From: CANMXU01 sp052030545
Lineage (GTDB): Bacteria > Pseudomonadota > Gammaproteobacteria > Enterobacterales > Alteromonadaceae
Reading direction: 5' to 3'
Assembly: GCF_052030545.1 (NCBI RefSeq)
Contig: NZ_JBPDIH010000002.1
Coordinates: 248,001-312,000, forward strand
DNA: 64,000 nt
The number at the start of each line of letters is the position of its first letter. Positions within the stretch are counted from its first letter, which is position 1. Below, piece by piece: positions 1 to 9,195 of this stretch. The notes under the pieces were generated by a model. It worked only from the letters and a program-made list of their open reading frames with translations. It ran no database searches and was not told the origin of the DNA. The translations under genes were made by a program, and so were the position numbers.

Positions 1-600
1 ATTAAAATCGGCATTGGTATGACCTAAACAAACCTTTATACCTAACGCCACCATTTTGCTAATATCTTTTGTGGTAACCGTTTCTGGCGCTAAGGTAACA
101 ATAATTTGTCCGAGATCTTTGCGTGACAATACTTGCCATTCCGCAGCAGAAATTTCACGAATGTATTGGGCGCTATGAGCCCCTTTTTTAGCAACCGATA
201 AATGAGGCCCTTCAAAGTGAATACCGATGATCCCCGGCACTTGCTCTTTTATTGCTAGCGCCACTGCATCAGCCGCTTGCGCCATAATTTCAACTTTATC
301 GGTGATTAGCGTTGGCAACATTGCCGTTGTGCCAAAACATGCATGAGCACGCATCATCACAGTTAAGTTTTCAAGGCTAGGGCTTTGGTTAAACAATACG
401 CCGCCACCACCATTAACTTGTAAGTCGATATAACCCGGTACGATTAACTGCTGACACACTTGATCCACATCGCTTGTATTGTCATCAATGGCAATAATAC
501 GGCCGTCGGCAATAGTGAGTACATGGTGATCTAGAAACGATTGACCATCAAAAAGTCGATGCGCGTGTAAACGATAAGGTGTTTGATTTTCTACTGACAT
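1..600 (-). CDS. nagA: N-acetylglucosamine-6-phosphate deacetylase, N-terminal part (runs off left edge)
   Basis: Cytoplasmic amidohydrolase that removes acetate from GlcNAc-6-P to give GlcN-6-P. Reading the minus strand from ATG at 598-600 gives 200 open codons up to the window edge. Visible motifs are PGYIDLQVNGGGG (about residues 55-67), GIHFEGPHLS with the metal-ligand-type Glu130, and VCLGHTNAD with a second ligand-type His194. Their positions match E. coli NagA (Glu131, His195). The third ligand and catalytic Asp lie outside the window. It follows nagK by 67 bp (to the preferred nagK stop) in the same direction with no terminator visible, so it probably shares the nagK promoter and the operator at 1641-1660. 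Family assignment is firm; completeness cannot be judged. Confidence 0.95.
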   Translation of the reverse strand, partial: MSVENQTPYRLHAHRLFDGQSFLDHHVLTIADGRIIAIDDNTSDVDQVCQQLIVPGYIDLQVNGGGGVLFNQSPSLENLTVMMRAHACFGTTAMLPTLITDKVEIMAQAADAVALAIKEQVPGIIGIHFEGPHLSVAKKGAHSAQYIREISAAEWQVLSRKDLGQIIVTLAPETVTTKDISKMVALGIKVCLGHTNADFN

Positions 601-667
601 AAATAACCTATAGTTAGCATTTGGCAGGGTTAACAAACAAAGATATTGAACGTTAACCCATTAGCGA

Positions 668-1564
668 CTAAGTTAATGCAATTTGTTGCTTGGCAAAAAG
701 TACCGCGCCCATTTCAGGGGTTGATAATGGCGGTGACAACATTGCTTGCACATCACTGGCGAGCCAAGGTTGAATGCGCGGTGACAAGCCACCTATCATC
801 GACATTCGGGGTGGTTTTTGATGTGAAAGTTTTCTCGCGACACTGTTAATATATTCGCTACCTTCATTAACAATGTCACGCGCGATTACATCACCATTTT
901 CAGCGGCATCAAATACCAAATTTGCTAGCTTGGCGTAATAAGTTGCCGGTTTTCCAGCAATCGCTTCAACTAAAGCAACATCGTTATCAACCGCTAATAG
1001 CTTTAACAATTGCTTGGACATAGCAGTTTCTTCAATTAAACCATCAAGTGCCAATAACACTTGCTTTGCCGCTTGCAGACCAAACCAAGCACCACTGCCT
1101 TTGTCGCCATGAGGAAAACCATGTGCTCCTACAATAGTAGATTTGGCATCTACGTATGAAAAACCACAAGAGCCCGTGCCAGTGATCATCACCGCACCTT
1201 CTTTACCCTGATGTGCACCTAAACAGGCAATTAATAAGTCAGTTGCCAAATACATCTCTTTAAACGGATGTTGCCAAGCAGACATTTGCTCAAACAATAC
1301 CGGCAAGTTAACACCTGCTAAGCCAATGCCAACGACAACTTCACTTAATGGCGTATTCGCTAAACCAGCATCTTTAAGGGCAAATTGTGCAGATTCCACA
1401 ATTGAATTCGTTGCTTGTTCAAAACCATGTAACGGATTACCTGGGCCCGATATACCTGTACCTAAAATTTGATCGTCTGCTGAGACAACGATAGCTTTGC
1501 ACTTAGTGCCGCCACCGTCTATGCCAAGAAATATATCTTTATGTTTACCACTGCTGTTTAGCAT
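668..1564 (-). CDS. nagK: N-acetylglucosamine kinase, BadF/BadG ATPase family
   Basis: ATP-dependent kinase of the BadF/BadG/BcrA/BcrD (ASKHA-fold) family, likely phosphorylating cytoplasmic GlcNAc to GlcNAc-6-P. The N-terminus carries the phosphate-binding loop FLGIDGGGTKCKA, and VMITGTGSCGF is the second nucleotide-binding motif. Shewanella-type Nag pathways use this non-ROK kinase, and the adjacent nagA supports the substrate. I chose ATG at 1562-1564 because GAGG lies 5 bp upstream; the longer frame would need a GTG at 1612 with no ribosome site and adds 16 residues before the fold. A NagR-type operator sits about 77 bp upstream. The exact hexosamine substrate is inferred from context. 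Confidence 0.88.
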   Translation of the reverse strand: MLNSSGKHKDIFLGIDGGGTKCKAIVVSADDQILGTGISGPGNPLHGFEQATNSIVESAQFALKDAGLANTPLSEVVVGIGLAGVNLPVLFEQMSAWQHPFKEMYLATDLLIACLGAHQGKEGAVMITGTGSCGFSYVDAKSTIVGAHGFPHGDKGSGAWFGLQAAKQVLLALDGLIEETAMSKQLLKLLAVDNDVALVEAIAGKPATYYAKLANLVFDAAENGDVIARDIVNEGSEYINSVARKLSHQKPPRMSMIGGLSPRIQPWLASDVQAMLSPPLSTPEMGAVLFAKQQIALT

Positions 1565-1640
1565 ATCGACCTCATGTCTACTTCCTACTTTTAGCACTTT
1601 GCTTTGAAGCACTACATTTTATATTTATCTATACTACCAC

Positions 1641-1660
1641 AAATGACAGCGTTGTCATTT
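1641..1660. promoter_or_regulatory. NagR-type operator upstream of nagK-nagA
   Basis: A 20-bp near-perfect palindrome, AAATGACAGC/GTTGTCATTT, with one mismatched pair. It has the central CG typical of LacI-family operators. The core GACAGCGYTGTC recurs before the TonB receptor (three copies) and before pgi, and a LacI-family gene lies at 11087. Repression of nagK-nagA until GlcNAc-6-P appears is the likely role, inferred by analogy with Shewanella NagR. Confidence 0.85.
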
Positions 1661-1766
1661 ACTTTATTTAACAATCTCACATCTTTATCGATTGTTTTTT
1701 GCGCTTTATGTTAAGTGTTTGTTTCAATTTAACATTATTCATATAAATGGCCGTATAAACTAGCAA

Positions 1767-4451
1767 CTAATTAAAGCTAACCTCGGTACTACGGCTTTTT
1801 CTTGCACCATCATGGCTAACACTGCGGATATTAACCTTGCTTTTAACTGCAACTGGTTGCTGATAACTTTGCCACGATTTCCCCATTTCTTGGTATTCTA
1901 TCGCGACGCCGTCAAAAGCAATATTGGCGTTAAGCTGACCATTTTCAATAACAGCGCCAACCGTAGGCAAACGATAATCAATATTGGCAAGTTCCAGCTT
2001 TACCAATTCCTTACTACCTATTATCTGAGCAAAATTGGCCCATTGCTGATCACGCATATGCTGTTTATCTTGGCTAAATACCGCACTTTTTTGATCATAT
2101 TTAGCGCCTTGATAATTATACGGCACTGCCCACTTAGGTAAATGCCATGCACGCTCGGCTAAAGCAAAAAGTCGAGGGAAAACTTTATGCTCAGCTAAGT
2201 TATCATTACGGGTATTTTCACTCCAAAGCTGTCCTTGAATACCTAAAAACTTGCGCCCTGCTTCCATCGGACCTGAGAGCAACTTGCCGTTGTCATCAAC
2301 AATTTTTCTATCATCAGCTTCGAACGGGTTATGCTCTCGGTCTAACCAAAATTCTGCATGAATTGGCAGGTTATCAGGCATAAATTGGAAGATTTTTTCA
2401 GTATTGATCTGACGTGACGCCCAGTAATAGCCATGCTCTTTTGGATCAGCTTCGTAAGGAAAGTCAAAATACAAAACATCGGGTGTTGAAACAACCACTT
2501 GCCAATTTCGATTCACTAATTCATGGGTTTGTTTGTGTGACTGCCACGGTAAATGTCCCCAAGCATTAGCTTGTACCACGCTCGGCATATTCTCTTTTTT
2601 GGTGTGCTCTAAACCATCGCTCCAAGCTGCTGATTCAATATCAAGCTCATCAAGCAAGTTTGACACACGTTCAACAAAATAAGGGGCTAGCTCTGCAACG
2701 GTTTTCACGCCATAGTTATTATTGGCAAGAAATTCTTTACAAGCTGGTGATTCAACCCATGCGCCAGCAGTTTCATCTGCGCCAATATGATAGCGCGTTA
2801 ACGGTTGCCCCGCTTGTGCGTGAATCTCTTTTACTTGTTTCATCACTTCGGTAATAAACGCGTAAGAGGACTCTAGACAAACGTTAATGGTATTATCGTT
2901 ATAAAACTGAACCGACGAGTATTTAGTGGTATCTTCTGGATCGTGCAATAGAAATTGCGCTGCTTTTTCCGGTTGTTCAAGCTGAGAATATTTTTCAAAA
3001 CGTGCATGCATAGCTTTAATCGCCGCACGCGCATGACCTGGCATATCAAGTGATGGGATCACTTGAATATGACGTGCAGTCGCCGCTTGCAAAATTTCAG
3101 TGTAATCTTCTACGCTGTAAAATCCATTAACCGGTGCGCTAGTATCAAGCCCTGCGCCAAGTTGCGGTAACAAGCAATTTTGCTCGTTTTCATCAAAACA
3201 ACGTTGTCCGCCAATATCCGTTAGCTCTGGTAAACCCGGAATTTCTAAGCGCCAACCTTCATCATCACCTAAGTGCAAATGCAATTTATTTAATTTATAA
3301 GCGCCCATTTGTTCAAGCAGCGTTAATATAAACTCTTTGCTGTGAAAGTTACGCGCAACATCAACCAACATGCCACGAAATTCATAATGCGGCTGATCGT
3401 CTATCGTTAACGTCGGGATAGAACTTTCACCTACTGTTACTAACGAAGCTAATGACTGGAGCGCGTAAAAAACGCCTGATTCATCAACACCGTTAATATT
3501 AATATGCTCTGGGGTGATCTCTAAATGATAACCGCCGATTTTTTTAGCGCTGTCTTTTACAAGATTTAGATTTACCACTACGCCATTTTCATGCTCTTTA
3601 ATACCTAATGTTGCTAAACGCGCAAGTGCACTATTCACCAAATTTGGCTTAACCGCATTGTAATTAACTTGTATGCCTGCGCTTAAATCTAATTGTTGCT
3701 CACCATAAGTTACCGACTGCGGCGTAGGGATAATAGCAGCGCTTAAATTTGCCTGGCTAGCTAACCTTTTCGTGTTGCGTTGATACAACAGTTCGGGCGT
3801 TAACCACACAGTATTGTCATTAGCTGTGCGTTTAAAATGTTTATCATTATCGGTATACGGCTGCACAAACGGCTGAATTTCGATGCCAGATTCTGGGTCA
3901 ATAATCGCCCTTGTACTTTCAATAACTTGTGGCTGTAAATTGTCAGCGCTAACGATGTAATTTGGCAACGCGTCGTATTCTGATAACGACCAAAACATAG
4001 CTCTAAATAAAATACGCTTGCTTTCACCCGCAGAAAAGCCTTTAAAGTTTTCGCTTAAGGCAATTTTATGCAAGTCACCATTAAGGTGTTCAACAATAAA
4101 TTCATCGCTTTCAAATGATTGAATTGGCGCAATTTGGCTAAAGTGAATTTGCCAGTTGTTTGCTGAAATAGCTTGCTCGGCGGTAAGTGTTAACTCCACT
4201 TCAAAACAGGCACCGTCAGCAATGTCTTTTTTACATTTTTCTGAAGGAATATTCGTGACAAGTCGATAATTTACATCAAGCTGCTTAGCAATAGCATTAA
4301 CGCTTGATTGGTTGGCAGGAGATAAGCTTACGCTTTTATTTTCATGTTGTTGTAATGGTTTGGGCTCAGTTTTTGTCTCTTGCTGACATCCAAATAAAGA
4401 TAGCCCTATGATTGCGATGAGAAATGAAAATACAGTGTTTTTTATATTCAT
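1767..4451 (-). CDS. hex: beta-N-acetylhexosaminidase (GH20 chitobiase), lipoprotein
   Basis: Exo-acting glycoside hydrolase that releases terminal GlcNAc from chitooligosaccharides. The N-terminus is a lipoprotein signal, hydrophobic from residue 8 and ending LFGC with Cys22, so the enzyme is membrane-anchored on the periplasmic side or at the surface. Domains run in chitobiase order: N-terminal CHB_HEX carbohydrate-binding-like domain (about 55-200), GH20b domain (about 235-350), GH20 barrel (about 355-760) and a C-terminal beta domain. The catalytic pair is visible in HIGADE as Asp559-Glu560. Length 894 is normal (Serratia chitobiase is about 885). It lies downstream of the halogenase-like gene (103-bp gap) on the same strand. 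No operator is visible in its own leader. Confidence 0.95.
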   Translation of the reverse strand: MNIKNTVFSFLIAIIGLSLFGCQQETKTEPKPLQQHENKSVSLSPANQSSVNAIAKQLDVNYRLVTNIPSEKCKKDIADGACFEVELTLTAEQAISANNWQIHFSQIAPIQSFESDEFIVEHLNGDLHKIALSENFKGFSAGESKRILFRAMFWSLSEYDALPNYIVSADNLQPQVIESTRAIIDPESGIEIQPFVQPYTDNDKHFKRTANDNTVWLTPELLYQRNTKRLASQANLSAAIIPTPQSVTYGEQQLDLSAGIQVNYNAVKPNLVNSALARLATLGIKEHENGVVVNLNLVKDSAKKIGGYHLEITPEHININGVDESGVFYALQSLASLVTVGESSIPTLTIDDQPHYEFRGMLVDVARNFHSKEFILTLLEQMGAYKLNKLHLHLGDDEGWRLEIPGLPELTDIGGQRCFDENEQNCLLPQLGAGLDTSAPVNGFYSVEDYTEILQAATARHIQVIPSLDMPGHARAAIKAMHARFEKYSQLEQPEKAAQFLLHDPEDTTKYSSVQFYNDNTINVCLESSYAFITEVMKQVKEIHAQAGQPLTRYHIGADETAGAWVESPACKEFLANNNYGVKTVAELAPYFVERVSNLLDELDIESAAWSDGLEHTKKENMPSVVQANAWGHLPWQSHKQTHELVNRNWQVVVSTPDVLYFDFPYEADPKEHGYYWASRQINTEKIFQFMPDNLPIHAEFWLDREHNPFEADDRKIVDDNGKLLSGPMEAGRKFLGIQGQLWSENTRNDNLAEHKVFPRLFALAERAWHLPKWAVPYNYQGAKYDQKSAVFSQDKQHMRDQQWANFAQIIGSKELVKLELANIDYRLPTVGAVIENGQLNANIAFDGVAIEYQEMGKSWQSYQQPVAVKSKVNIRSVSHDGARKSRSTEVSFN

Positions 4452-4554
4452 AATTTAAATCCAGAAATCTCCAAGACAGTGTAAATATCGCCTTGGCTTG
4501 TTCACCTTAGATAATTGATAATGAGCACGACTTAAATGCTTATTCGACGTAAAA

Positions 4555-6075
4555 CTAGCCTCTTTCGGCCGCTGACTTTAAGCCAGTTAACCAATCTTTA
4601 TGCTTAAGCAAATGCTGCTCGGCACTGGCAACTATTCGGTCGTTACTATCAAGTAGCGCCTGTGCCTGCTGTTTTTGGGCTTCTGACAACACGCTCGGTT
4701 GAGTATGATATTTCATACCATACAAAACGTATAAAAAGTTCTTTTCATTAAACAAATCAAAGCGACTGAAAAAATCACTTTGTTTTGGCGTGCGTATTTT
4801 AAACTTGTTCAGGCGAGCTTGTAATTCTTCAGAAAAAGTCTCACTTTTTTGGTTATCGAGCCAAAACGAAGAGTCTTTTCTGTCAGACAAGCAATAGTGT
4901 AATTTAATAAAATCTACAACGCGCTCCCAAGCATAGGTAATCACTTCGTTGTAGTAGTCAATTTCAATATTGATATCCTGACTGTGCTTTGGAAAACTTT
5001 TCGCCAAAAGTTCAGCGGAAAAGTCAGTCAATAAAATTGATGTTGCTTCTAATGGCTCTAAAAAGCCTTGCGCTAATCCTAACGCTACGCAGTTTTTCTG
5101 CCAAAATTTTTCTCTATAACCAATTTGCATTGGTAACTTTCGAGGCGAAAATTCACTTGGTTCAACACCTAAATATTGCGCATAAAGTACGAGTGCTTCT
5201 TGCTCACTCATATGTCGACTTGAATAAACAAAGCCAGTGCCACGGCGTGTGGTTAATGGTATATCCCAAATCCAACCTGCTTCGTGCGCGGTTGCAGTTG
5301 TATAAGGGTTAATTTTATCCTCTGCGCCCAAAGGCATTTGCTGCACCAACACGGTATCAGTCAAAAGTTCTTCAGCTTTACTGATAAAAGGAACTTCTAA
5401 TTGTTGATCGATAAGTACTGATGAAAAGCCGCTGCAATCAACATAAAAATCAAACGCCAACGCTTCTCCTTCAGACGAAACTATATGTGTAATATTGCCA
5501 TTGCTATCATGCTTGGCATCTTTGATAGTCGCGTAGCGATGTTTCACATTAAATTTTTTCTGTGCATTTTTCGCCAATAATTGCGCAAATTTAGCTGCAT
5601 CAAAATGATATGCATATGCTAAATCACCTTGATATTCTTTCGCACTAACTTGCTTAGGTGAAAGTCCAAGTTCGGCAATTCTTGCCTGTATCCCTACATC
5701 ATCAAATGGACGTGCTTTTGCGTGATTTAACCAATAGTTACTAATATCAAGACCACCAGGGTATGGTTCATCAAACGCGTGATAATAAGCATTGTCGCCA
5801 TGTTTTTTTTGGTCTAGCCAGTTAACAAACTTGATACCTTGTTTGAAGGTTGCATCGCAAGTTAACAATAATTCCGCTTCTGAAATTCCAAAGCGTTTTA
5901 AACCATTCATTATATAGGGTACGGTACCCTCCCCTACACCAATAGTCGGCACATCTTTAGATTCAATAACGGTAATATCTATCGCAGGATCTGTACTTAA
6001 TTCTGCACCTAAATGATTTGCAGCTAACCATCCAGCAGTTCCCGCCCCCACAATAGCTATACGTTTAATTTTCAT
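4555..6075 (-). CDS. flavin-dependent (tryptophan) halogenase family protein
   Basis: FAD-dependent halogenase-family enzyme (Trp_halogenase) of 506 residues, the usual length. Seen in the sequence: FAD-binding GAGTAG near residues 10-15; Lys78 in TFKQGIKF, equivalent to the catalytic Lys79 of PrnA; the family WxWxIP motif at 268-273; and EPLEATSI with Glu343 where PrnA has Glu346, the usual Ser after that Glu being Ala. The key residues for HOCl or HOBr chemistry are therefore present. The gene sits between a TonB receptor and a chitobiase, an arrangement known for halogenase homologues of unclear physiological substrate in other marine and plant-associated proteobacteria. No biosynthetic cluster is nearby. 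The substrate is unknown; tryptophan is not implied. Confidence 0.85.
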   Translation of the reverse strand: MKIKRIAIVGAGTAGWLAANHLGAELSTDPAIDITVIESKDVPTIGVGEGTVPYIMNGLKRFGISEAELLLTCDATFKQGIKFVNWLDQKKHGDNAYYHAFDEPYPGGLDISNYWLNHAKARPFDDVGIQARIAELGLSPKQVSAKEYQGDLAYAYHFDAAKFAQLLAKNAQKKFNVKHRYATIKDAKHDSNGNITHIVSSEGEALAFDFYVDCSGFSSVLIDQQLEVPFISKAEELLTDTVLVQQMPLGAEDKINPYTTATAHEAGWIWDIPLTTRRGTGFVYSSRHMSEQEALVLYAQYLGVEPSEFSPRKLPMQIGYREKFWQKNCVALGLAQGFLEPLEATSILLTDFSAELLAKSFPKHSQDINIEIDYYNEVITYAWERVVDFIKLHYCLSDRKDSSFWLDNQKSETFSEELQARLNKFKIRTPKQSDFFSRFDLFNEKNFLYVLYGMKYHTQPSVLSEAQKQQAQALLDSNDRIVASAEQHLLKHKDWLTGLKSAAERG

Positions 6076-6140
6076 CTTATTTCCTCAAAAATTGTGCTTT
6101 AGCGTATTAAGGTACTTAATGGTTATCACACTAAAGATAA

Positions 6141-6166
6141 AAAAACCCAGTATTAACTGGGTTTTT
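6141..6166 (-). terminator. Rho-independent terminator after the TonB receptor gene
   Basis: Perfect 10-bp stem AAAAACCCAG/CTGGGTTTTT with a 6-nt loop. It sits 17 bp beyond the receptor stop (6183) and before the halogenase-like gene. It would limit read-through so that the receptor is made in excess over the enzymes downstream. Confidence 0.85.
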
Positions 6167-6182
6167 ATCTCGCTAACTACAC

Positions 6183-8831
6183 TTAAAAGTTAAAGTTTAG
6201 ACCTAACTTGTAAGTAGTTTCTCCAATAAATGACCAAGTAGGGTAACCTTCTTGAAGTGCAGGTTTAACAGCTGTGCCTTCTGCAGCAGCACCGTATTGC
6301 ACATCATCTTCAGCAGTTAGGTTGACTACTTCGAACTTAACTAAAATATTGTCAGTTGCATTCCAACCAAAGCTTACATCTAACGTACCGAAGTCGTCAT
6401 GCATGCGGTTACCGTAGTATTTACCGTATTCACGAACCATGTATTCAGAGCGCCAGTTGTATGCAGCACGTGCACTGAAGTCATCATTTTCCCAATAACC
6501 CACAATATTTGCAGTATGGTCTGAAGATTCAGTAAAACGGCCAATATTATCCGTATAAACAGCCGCAGGAGCAGCACCATCAGCGAAGGTGTAGTTGGCA
6601 TTTAAACCAAAGCCATTATCCCAAGCATGATTAATTTGAAGTTCAATACCATCAATCGTACCACCACCGGCATTAATGTATTCATTAACCGTCCAGTCAT
6701 CTGCTGGTGGCTCAAGGTCGTTATTGATAACACCAATTTGCTGATTATACTCAGTAGTTGCAACAATGAAGTTACTAATATCTTTCATAAAGTAAGTTGC
6801 AGATACTAGGTTTCCGTCGCCGTAGTAGTACTCTAAGCTTAAGTCAGCTTGAGAAGACTTCATTGGTTCAAGCCCAGGGTTGCCGTAAGTCATTTCTTCA
6901 TTACCACTACGATCATCTGGGTAACCCGAAACACTTGATAAAAACAGGTTATCATAGTTAGGGCGAGTAATAGCTTGTGCTGCAGAGAATCGTAAAATAA
7001 CTTCATCTGACAAATCAAATATTACATTAACACTTGGTAAAACGTCATTATAGCTATCTTTAACGCTATGAATTTCTTCACTCCAACCTTCATTTACCGC
7101 TAAATTATCCGCTGGAGAATTGTCAATAATATGACCGCTTGAAGTTACATCAGTACTGATATAGCGAACACCAAAGTTACCACGTACACCATCACCTTCG
7201 AAGCTAAACATACCGTATAATGAGAAGTTATCTTCTTCAATGAGTCCGTAAGCTGAGCGACTATAGGCAAATTCATCAACAAGTGAAATGGTACTGTTGA
7301 TCATCGCATCTAGGTTTGCTTTTGGAATGGTATAACCTGCAGCACCTAACTTCATGGTACCGCTGTATAAATCAGAGGTATTAAATGAGTTTTCACCATC
7401 GCCGTAAATTGCACGATATTCAGACTTTTCAAATTCATGCTGAGTAAAACGTACACCCGTTTCAAATTTAGTTAATGGGCCAAGGTCTAGGTCAAAGTCA
7501 GCATCAAATTGTACATAACTTTCTTCGTCAGAGTTTGGACCTTGAATACCAGTCCATTGAGAAGTACCCACTGTTGTATCAAGCTGGTCACGAGTGAAGC
7601 TCATATCTGCGCCATCAATTTTAATTTGCTTACCAGTAGCATCAACATTACCGTGCCATTTAACTTCATTAAAGTTGTCACCCCACCAACCATAACCGAA
7701 GTTAGCACTCATTTGTGTACCACCTTCAGCTTTGGTATTACCGGCAACAGCAGTAAATGTATAACCTTCACCTTCATATTGAGCATTTAGCTCAAAGGTA
7801 TCTGAAGTCATTTCACCTTTACGTGCCCAGTTTTGGAAGAAGACACGCGAAGCATCACTTTCTGCTGTATTGCTGATGGTACAAACACCTGCTGCATTAA
7901 ACTGTTGACAGTTAGATGGACCTTCGCCCCAATCCGTATCTGTATTAATGTACATGTTTGCACCGATACTGTCGGCACCAAGCGTTAGCGAAAGTATGTG
8001 TGCACCAAACTCTAAATTTTCGGTTGGTTTATATTGAAGTGTGGCATCAAGCGCAGTGCGTTGCTGACTTTGCAAGAAGCTTGATGGTTGAATTGAAGAA
8101 CGACCACCCCAGTCTAAATCTGACTCTGTACCACGACGAAGGTATTCACGGTCTACATGTGAACCAGAAACTAAAACACCAAAAGTTTCATCGTCATTTT
8201 TCCAGCTATATAAACCAGAAACTTCAGGAGAAACTTCTTCATTTACTGAACCGTATTCACCTTTAATTGATGCAAACGCCTTGTTCGCCTCTAAATCTAA
8301 TGGCTTTAATGTTTTAACAATAACCGTACCACCAATGCCACCTTCAACTATGTTGGCTTGGCTTGTTTTATAAACTTCAATACCACCAATTAATTCAGAA
8401 GGTAACATCGAGTAGTTAAATGAACGGTCGATATTTAATTGATCGTACCAACCAGTAGAAGCTACGTTTTGACCATTTAACGTCGTTAAAGTCATAAGTG
8501 GATCTGTACCACGAATCGATACTGACGCACCTTGACCAAACGAACGACCAACCGTTATACCAGGAATACGACCTAACGCTTGACCAACATCCGAATCAGG
8601 AAACTGACCAACATCTTCGGCACTTACTGCATCGACAACACCGTCAGAAAAGCGTTTTGCATTTACACTCAGACGATTAGAACCGCGCATACCTGTAACT
8701 TGAATAACTTCGATATCTTGATCGGCAGCTTCGCCTGCTTCAGCAGCCATAGCAAGTGGTGAAACACCACCGGCTAAGATCATGGCAATTGAACTTGCTA
8801 ACATACCTTTTTTAAATGTTTTTGATGACAT
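6183..8831 (-). CDS. TonB-dependent outer-membrane receptor, probable chitooligosaccharide uptake (NagP-like)
   Basis: Outer-membrane beta-barrel receptor energised by TonB. It has a signal peptide (hydrophobic 10-30, cleavage near AMA-AEA), a TonB-box-like IEVIQVTG at about 40-47, a plug domain (about 55-170) with the GxxxSVSIRGTDP and NIVEGGIGGTVIVKT motifs, and a barrel ending in Phe (KLGLNFNF). Length 882 is typical of carbohydrate-type receptors. Substrate is inferred from the Nag neighbourhood and from the three tandem NagR-type operators in its leader, the strongest such regulatory array in the window. It heads the run of minus-strand genes to the halogenase and chitobiase. Confidence 0.9.
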   Translation of the reverse strand: MSSKTFKKGMLASSIAMILAGGVSPLAMAAEAGEAADQDIEVIQVTGMRGSNRLSVNAKRFSDGVVDAVSAEDVGQFPDSDVGQALGRIPGITVGRSFGQGASVSIRGTDPLMTLTTLNGQNVASTGWYDQLNIDRSFNYSMLPSELIGGIEVYKTSQANIVEGGIGGTVIVKTLKPLDLEANKAFASIKGEYGSVNEEVSPEVSGLYSWKNDDETFGVLVSGSHVDREYLRRGTESDLDWGGRSSIQPSSFLQSQQRTALDATLQYKPTENLEFGAHILSLTLGADSIGANMYINTDTDWGEGPSNCQQFNAAGVCTISNTAESDASRVFFQNWARKGEMTSDTFELNAQYEGEGYTFTAVAGNTKAEGGTQMSANFGYGWWGDNFNEVKWHGNVDATGKQIKIDGADMSFTRDQLDTTVGTSQWTGIQGPNSDEESYVQFDADFDLDLGPLTKFETGVRFTQHEFEKSEYRAIYGDGENSFNTSDLYSGTMKLGAAGYTIPKANLDAMINSTISLVDEFAYSRSAYGLIEEDNFSLYGMFSFEGDGVRGNFGVRYISTDVTSSGHIIDNSPADNLAVNEGWSEEIHSVKDSYNDVLPSVNVIFDLSDEVILRFSAAQAITRPNYDNLFLSSVSGYPDDRSGNEEMTYGNPGLEPMKSSQADLSLEYYYGDGNLVSATYFMKDISNFIVATTEYNQQIGVINNDLEPPADDWTVNEYINAGGGTIDGIELQINHAWDNGFGLNANYTFADGAAPAAVYTDNIGRFTESSDHTANIVGYWENDDFSARAAYNWRSEYMVREYGKYYGNRMHDDFGTLDVSFGWNATDNILVKFEVVNLTAEDDVQYGAAAEGTAVKPALQEGYPTWSFIGETTYKLGLNFNF

Positions 8832-8897
8832 TGACTTTTCCCTTACACACGTTTTTATAAATATAGTTGTTTTTTAAATTTGTATATATCTAATGAC

Positions 8898-8909
8898 GAC
8901 AGCGCTGTC
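8898..8909. promoter_or_regulatory. NagR-type operator, copy 1 of 3 before the TonB receptor
   Basis: Perfect 12-bp palindrome GACAGCGCTGTC, the gene-proximal member of three sites spaced exactly 24 bp centre to centre. Its left half contributes the -35-like AAGACA on the minus strand, so a bound repressor would block RNA polymerase. Confidence 0.85.
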
Positions 8910-8921
8910 TTTTTGCTTTAT

Positions 8922-8933
8922 GACAGCGTTGTC
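8922..8933. promoter_or_regulatory. NagR-type operator, copy 2 of 3
   Basis: GACAGCGTTGTC, one base from a perfect palindrome. The sequence following it (TTTTTGCTTTAT) is identical to that following copy 1, which shows that the sites arose by duplication of a 24-bp unit. Confidence 0.85.
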
Positions 8934-8943
8934 TTTTTGCTTT

Positions 8944-8959
8944 ATGACAGCGTTGTCAT
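8944..8959. promoter_or_regulatory. NagR-type operator, copy 3 of 3
   Basis: ATGACAGCGTTGTCAT, a longer palindrome with a single mismatched pair. It matches the nagK operator over 16 bp and so is probably the ancestral, highest-affinity member. Distal copies spaced by 24 bp could bind cooperatively or allow DNA looping. Confidence 0.85.
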
Positions 8960-9195
8960 TTCAATAGGGATTACCTTACACACAATTTAATATTTTGGCT
9001 ACACTTAATCACAAATATTTCACTATAATTTAATTAAAATACTGATTTAATTGAATTTATAATTATTATTATTTTCTTTATTTAGTACAATAAAAGTATT
9101 ACAAATCGACATTTTGTCTTATAAATAAGCCATAAAAGCTGATTTTTTACTCGTTTTTAGTTAAACGATGAGCAGTTATTTCGAGTTAACAACTT

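Larger units (their letters stand above)
8832..9195. other. Intergenic control region between pgi and the TonB receptor
   Basis: This 364-bp gap is very AT-rich. It contains the receptor promoter with three tandem operators (8898-8957); on the minus strand AAGACA, a 17-bp gap and TATATA could form the promoter overlapping the gene-proximal operator. The part nearest pgi (about 9000-9195) shows only AT-rich sequence and weak hairpins, with no supported gene. Confidence 0.6.

Noticed and set aside
1565..1612. Extended N-terminus of NagK from a GTG codon
   Set aside because: No ribosome site, whereas the ATG at 1564 has GAGG at good spacing and begins near the nucleotide-binding loop.
4452..4554. 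NagR operator before the chitobiase gene
   Set aside because: Only a half-site-like AAGACAG is seen, with no palindromic partner.
4555..6075. Secondary-metabolite cluster around the halogenase-like gene
   Set aside because: No synthase, carrier protein or tailoring gene lies nearby; all neighbours are sugar-uptake and Nag genes.
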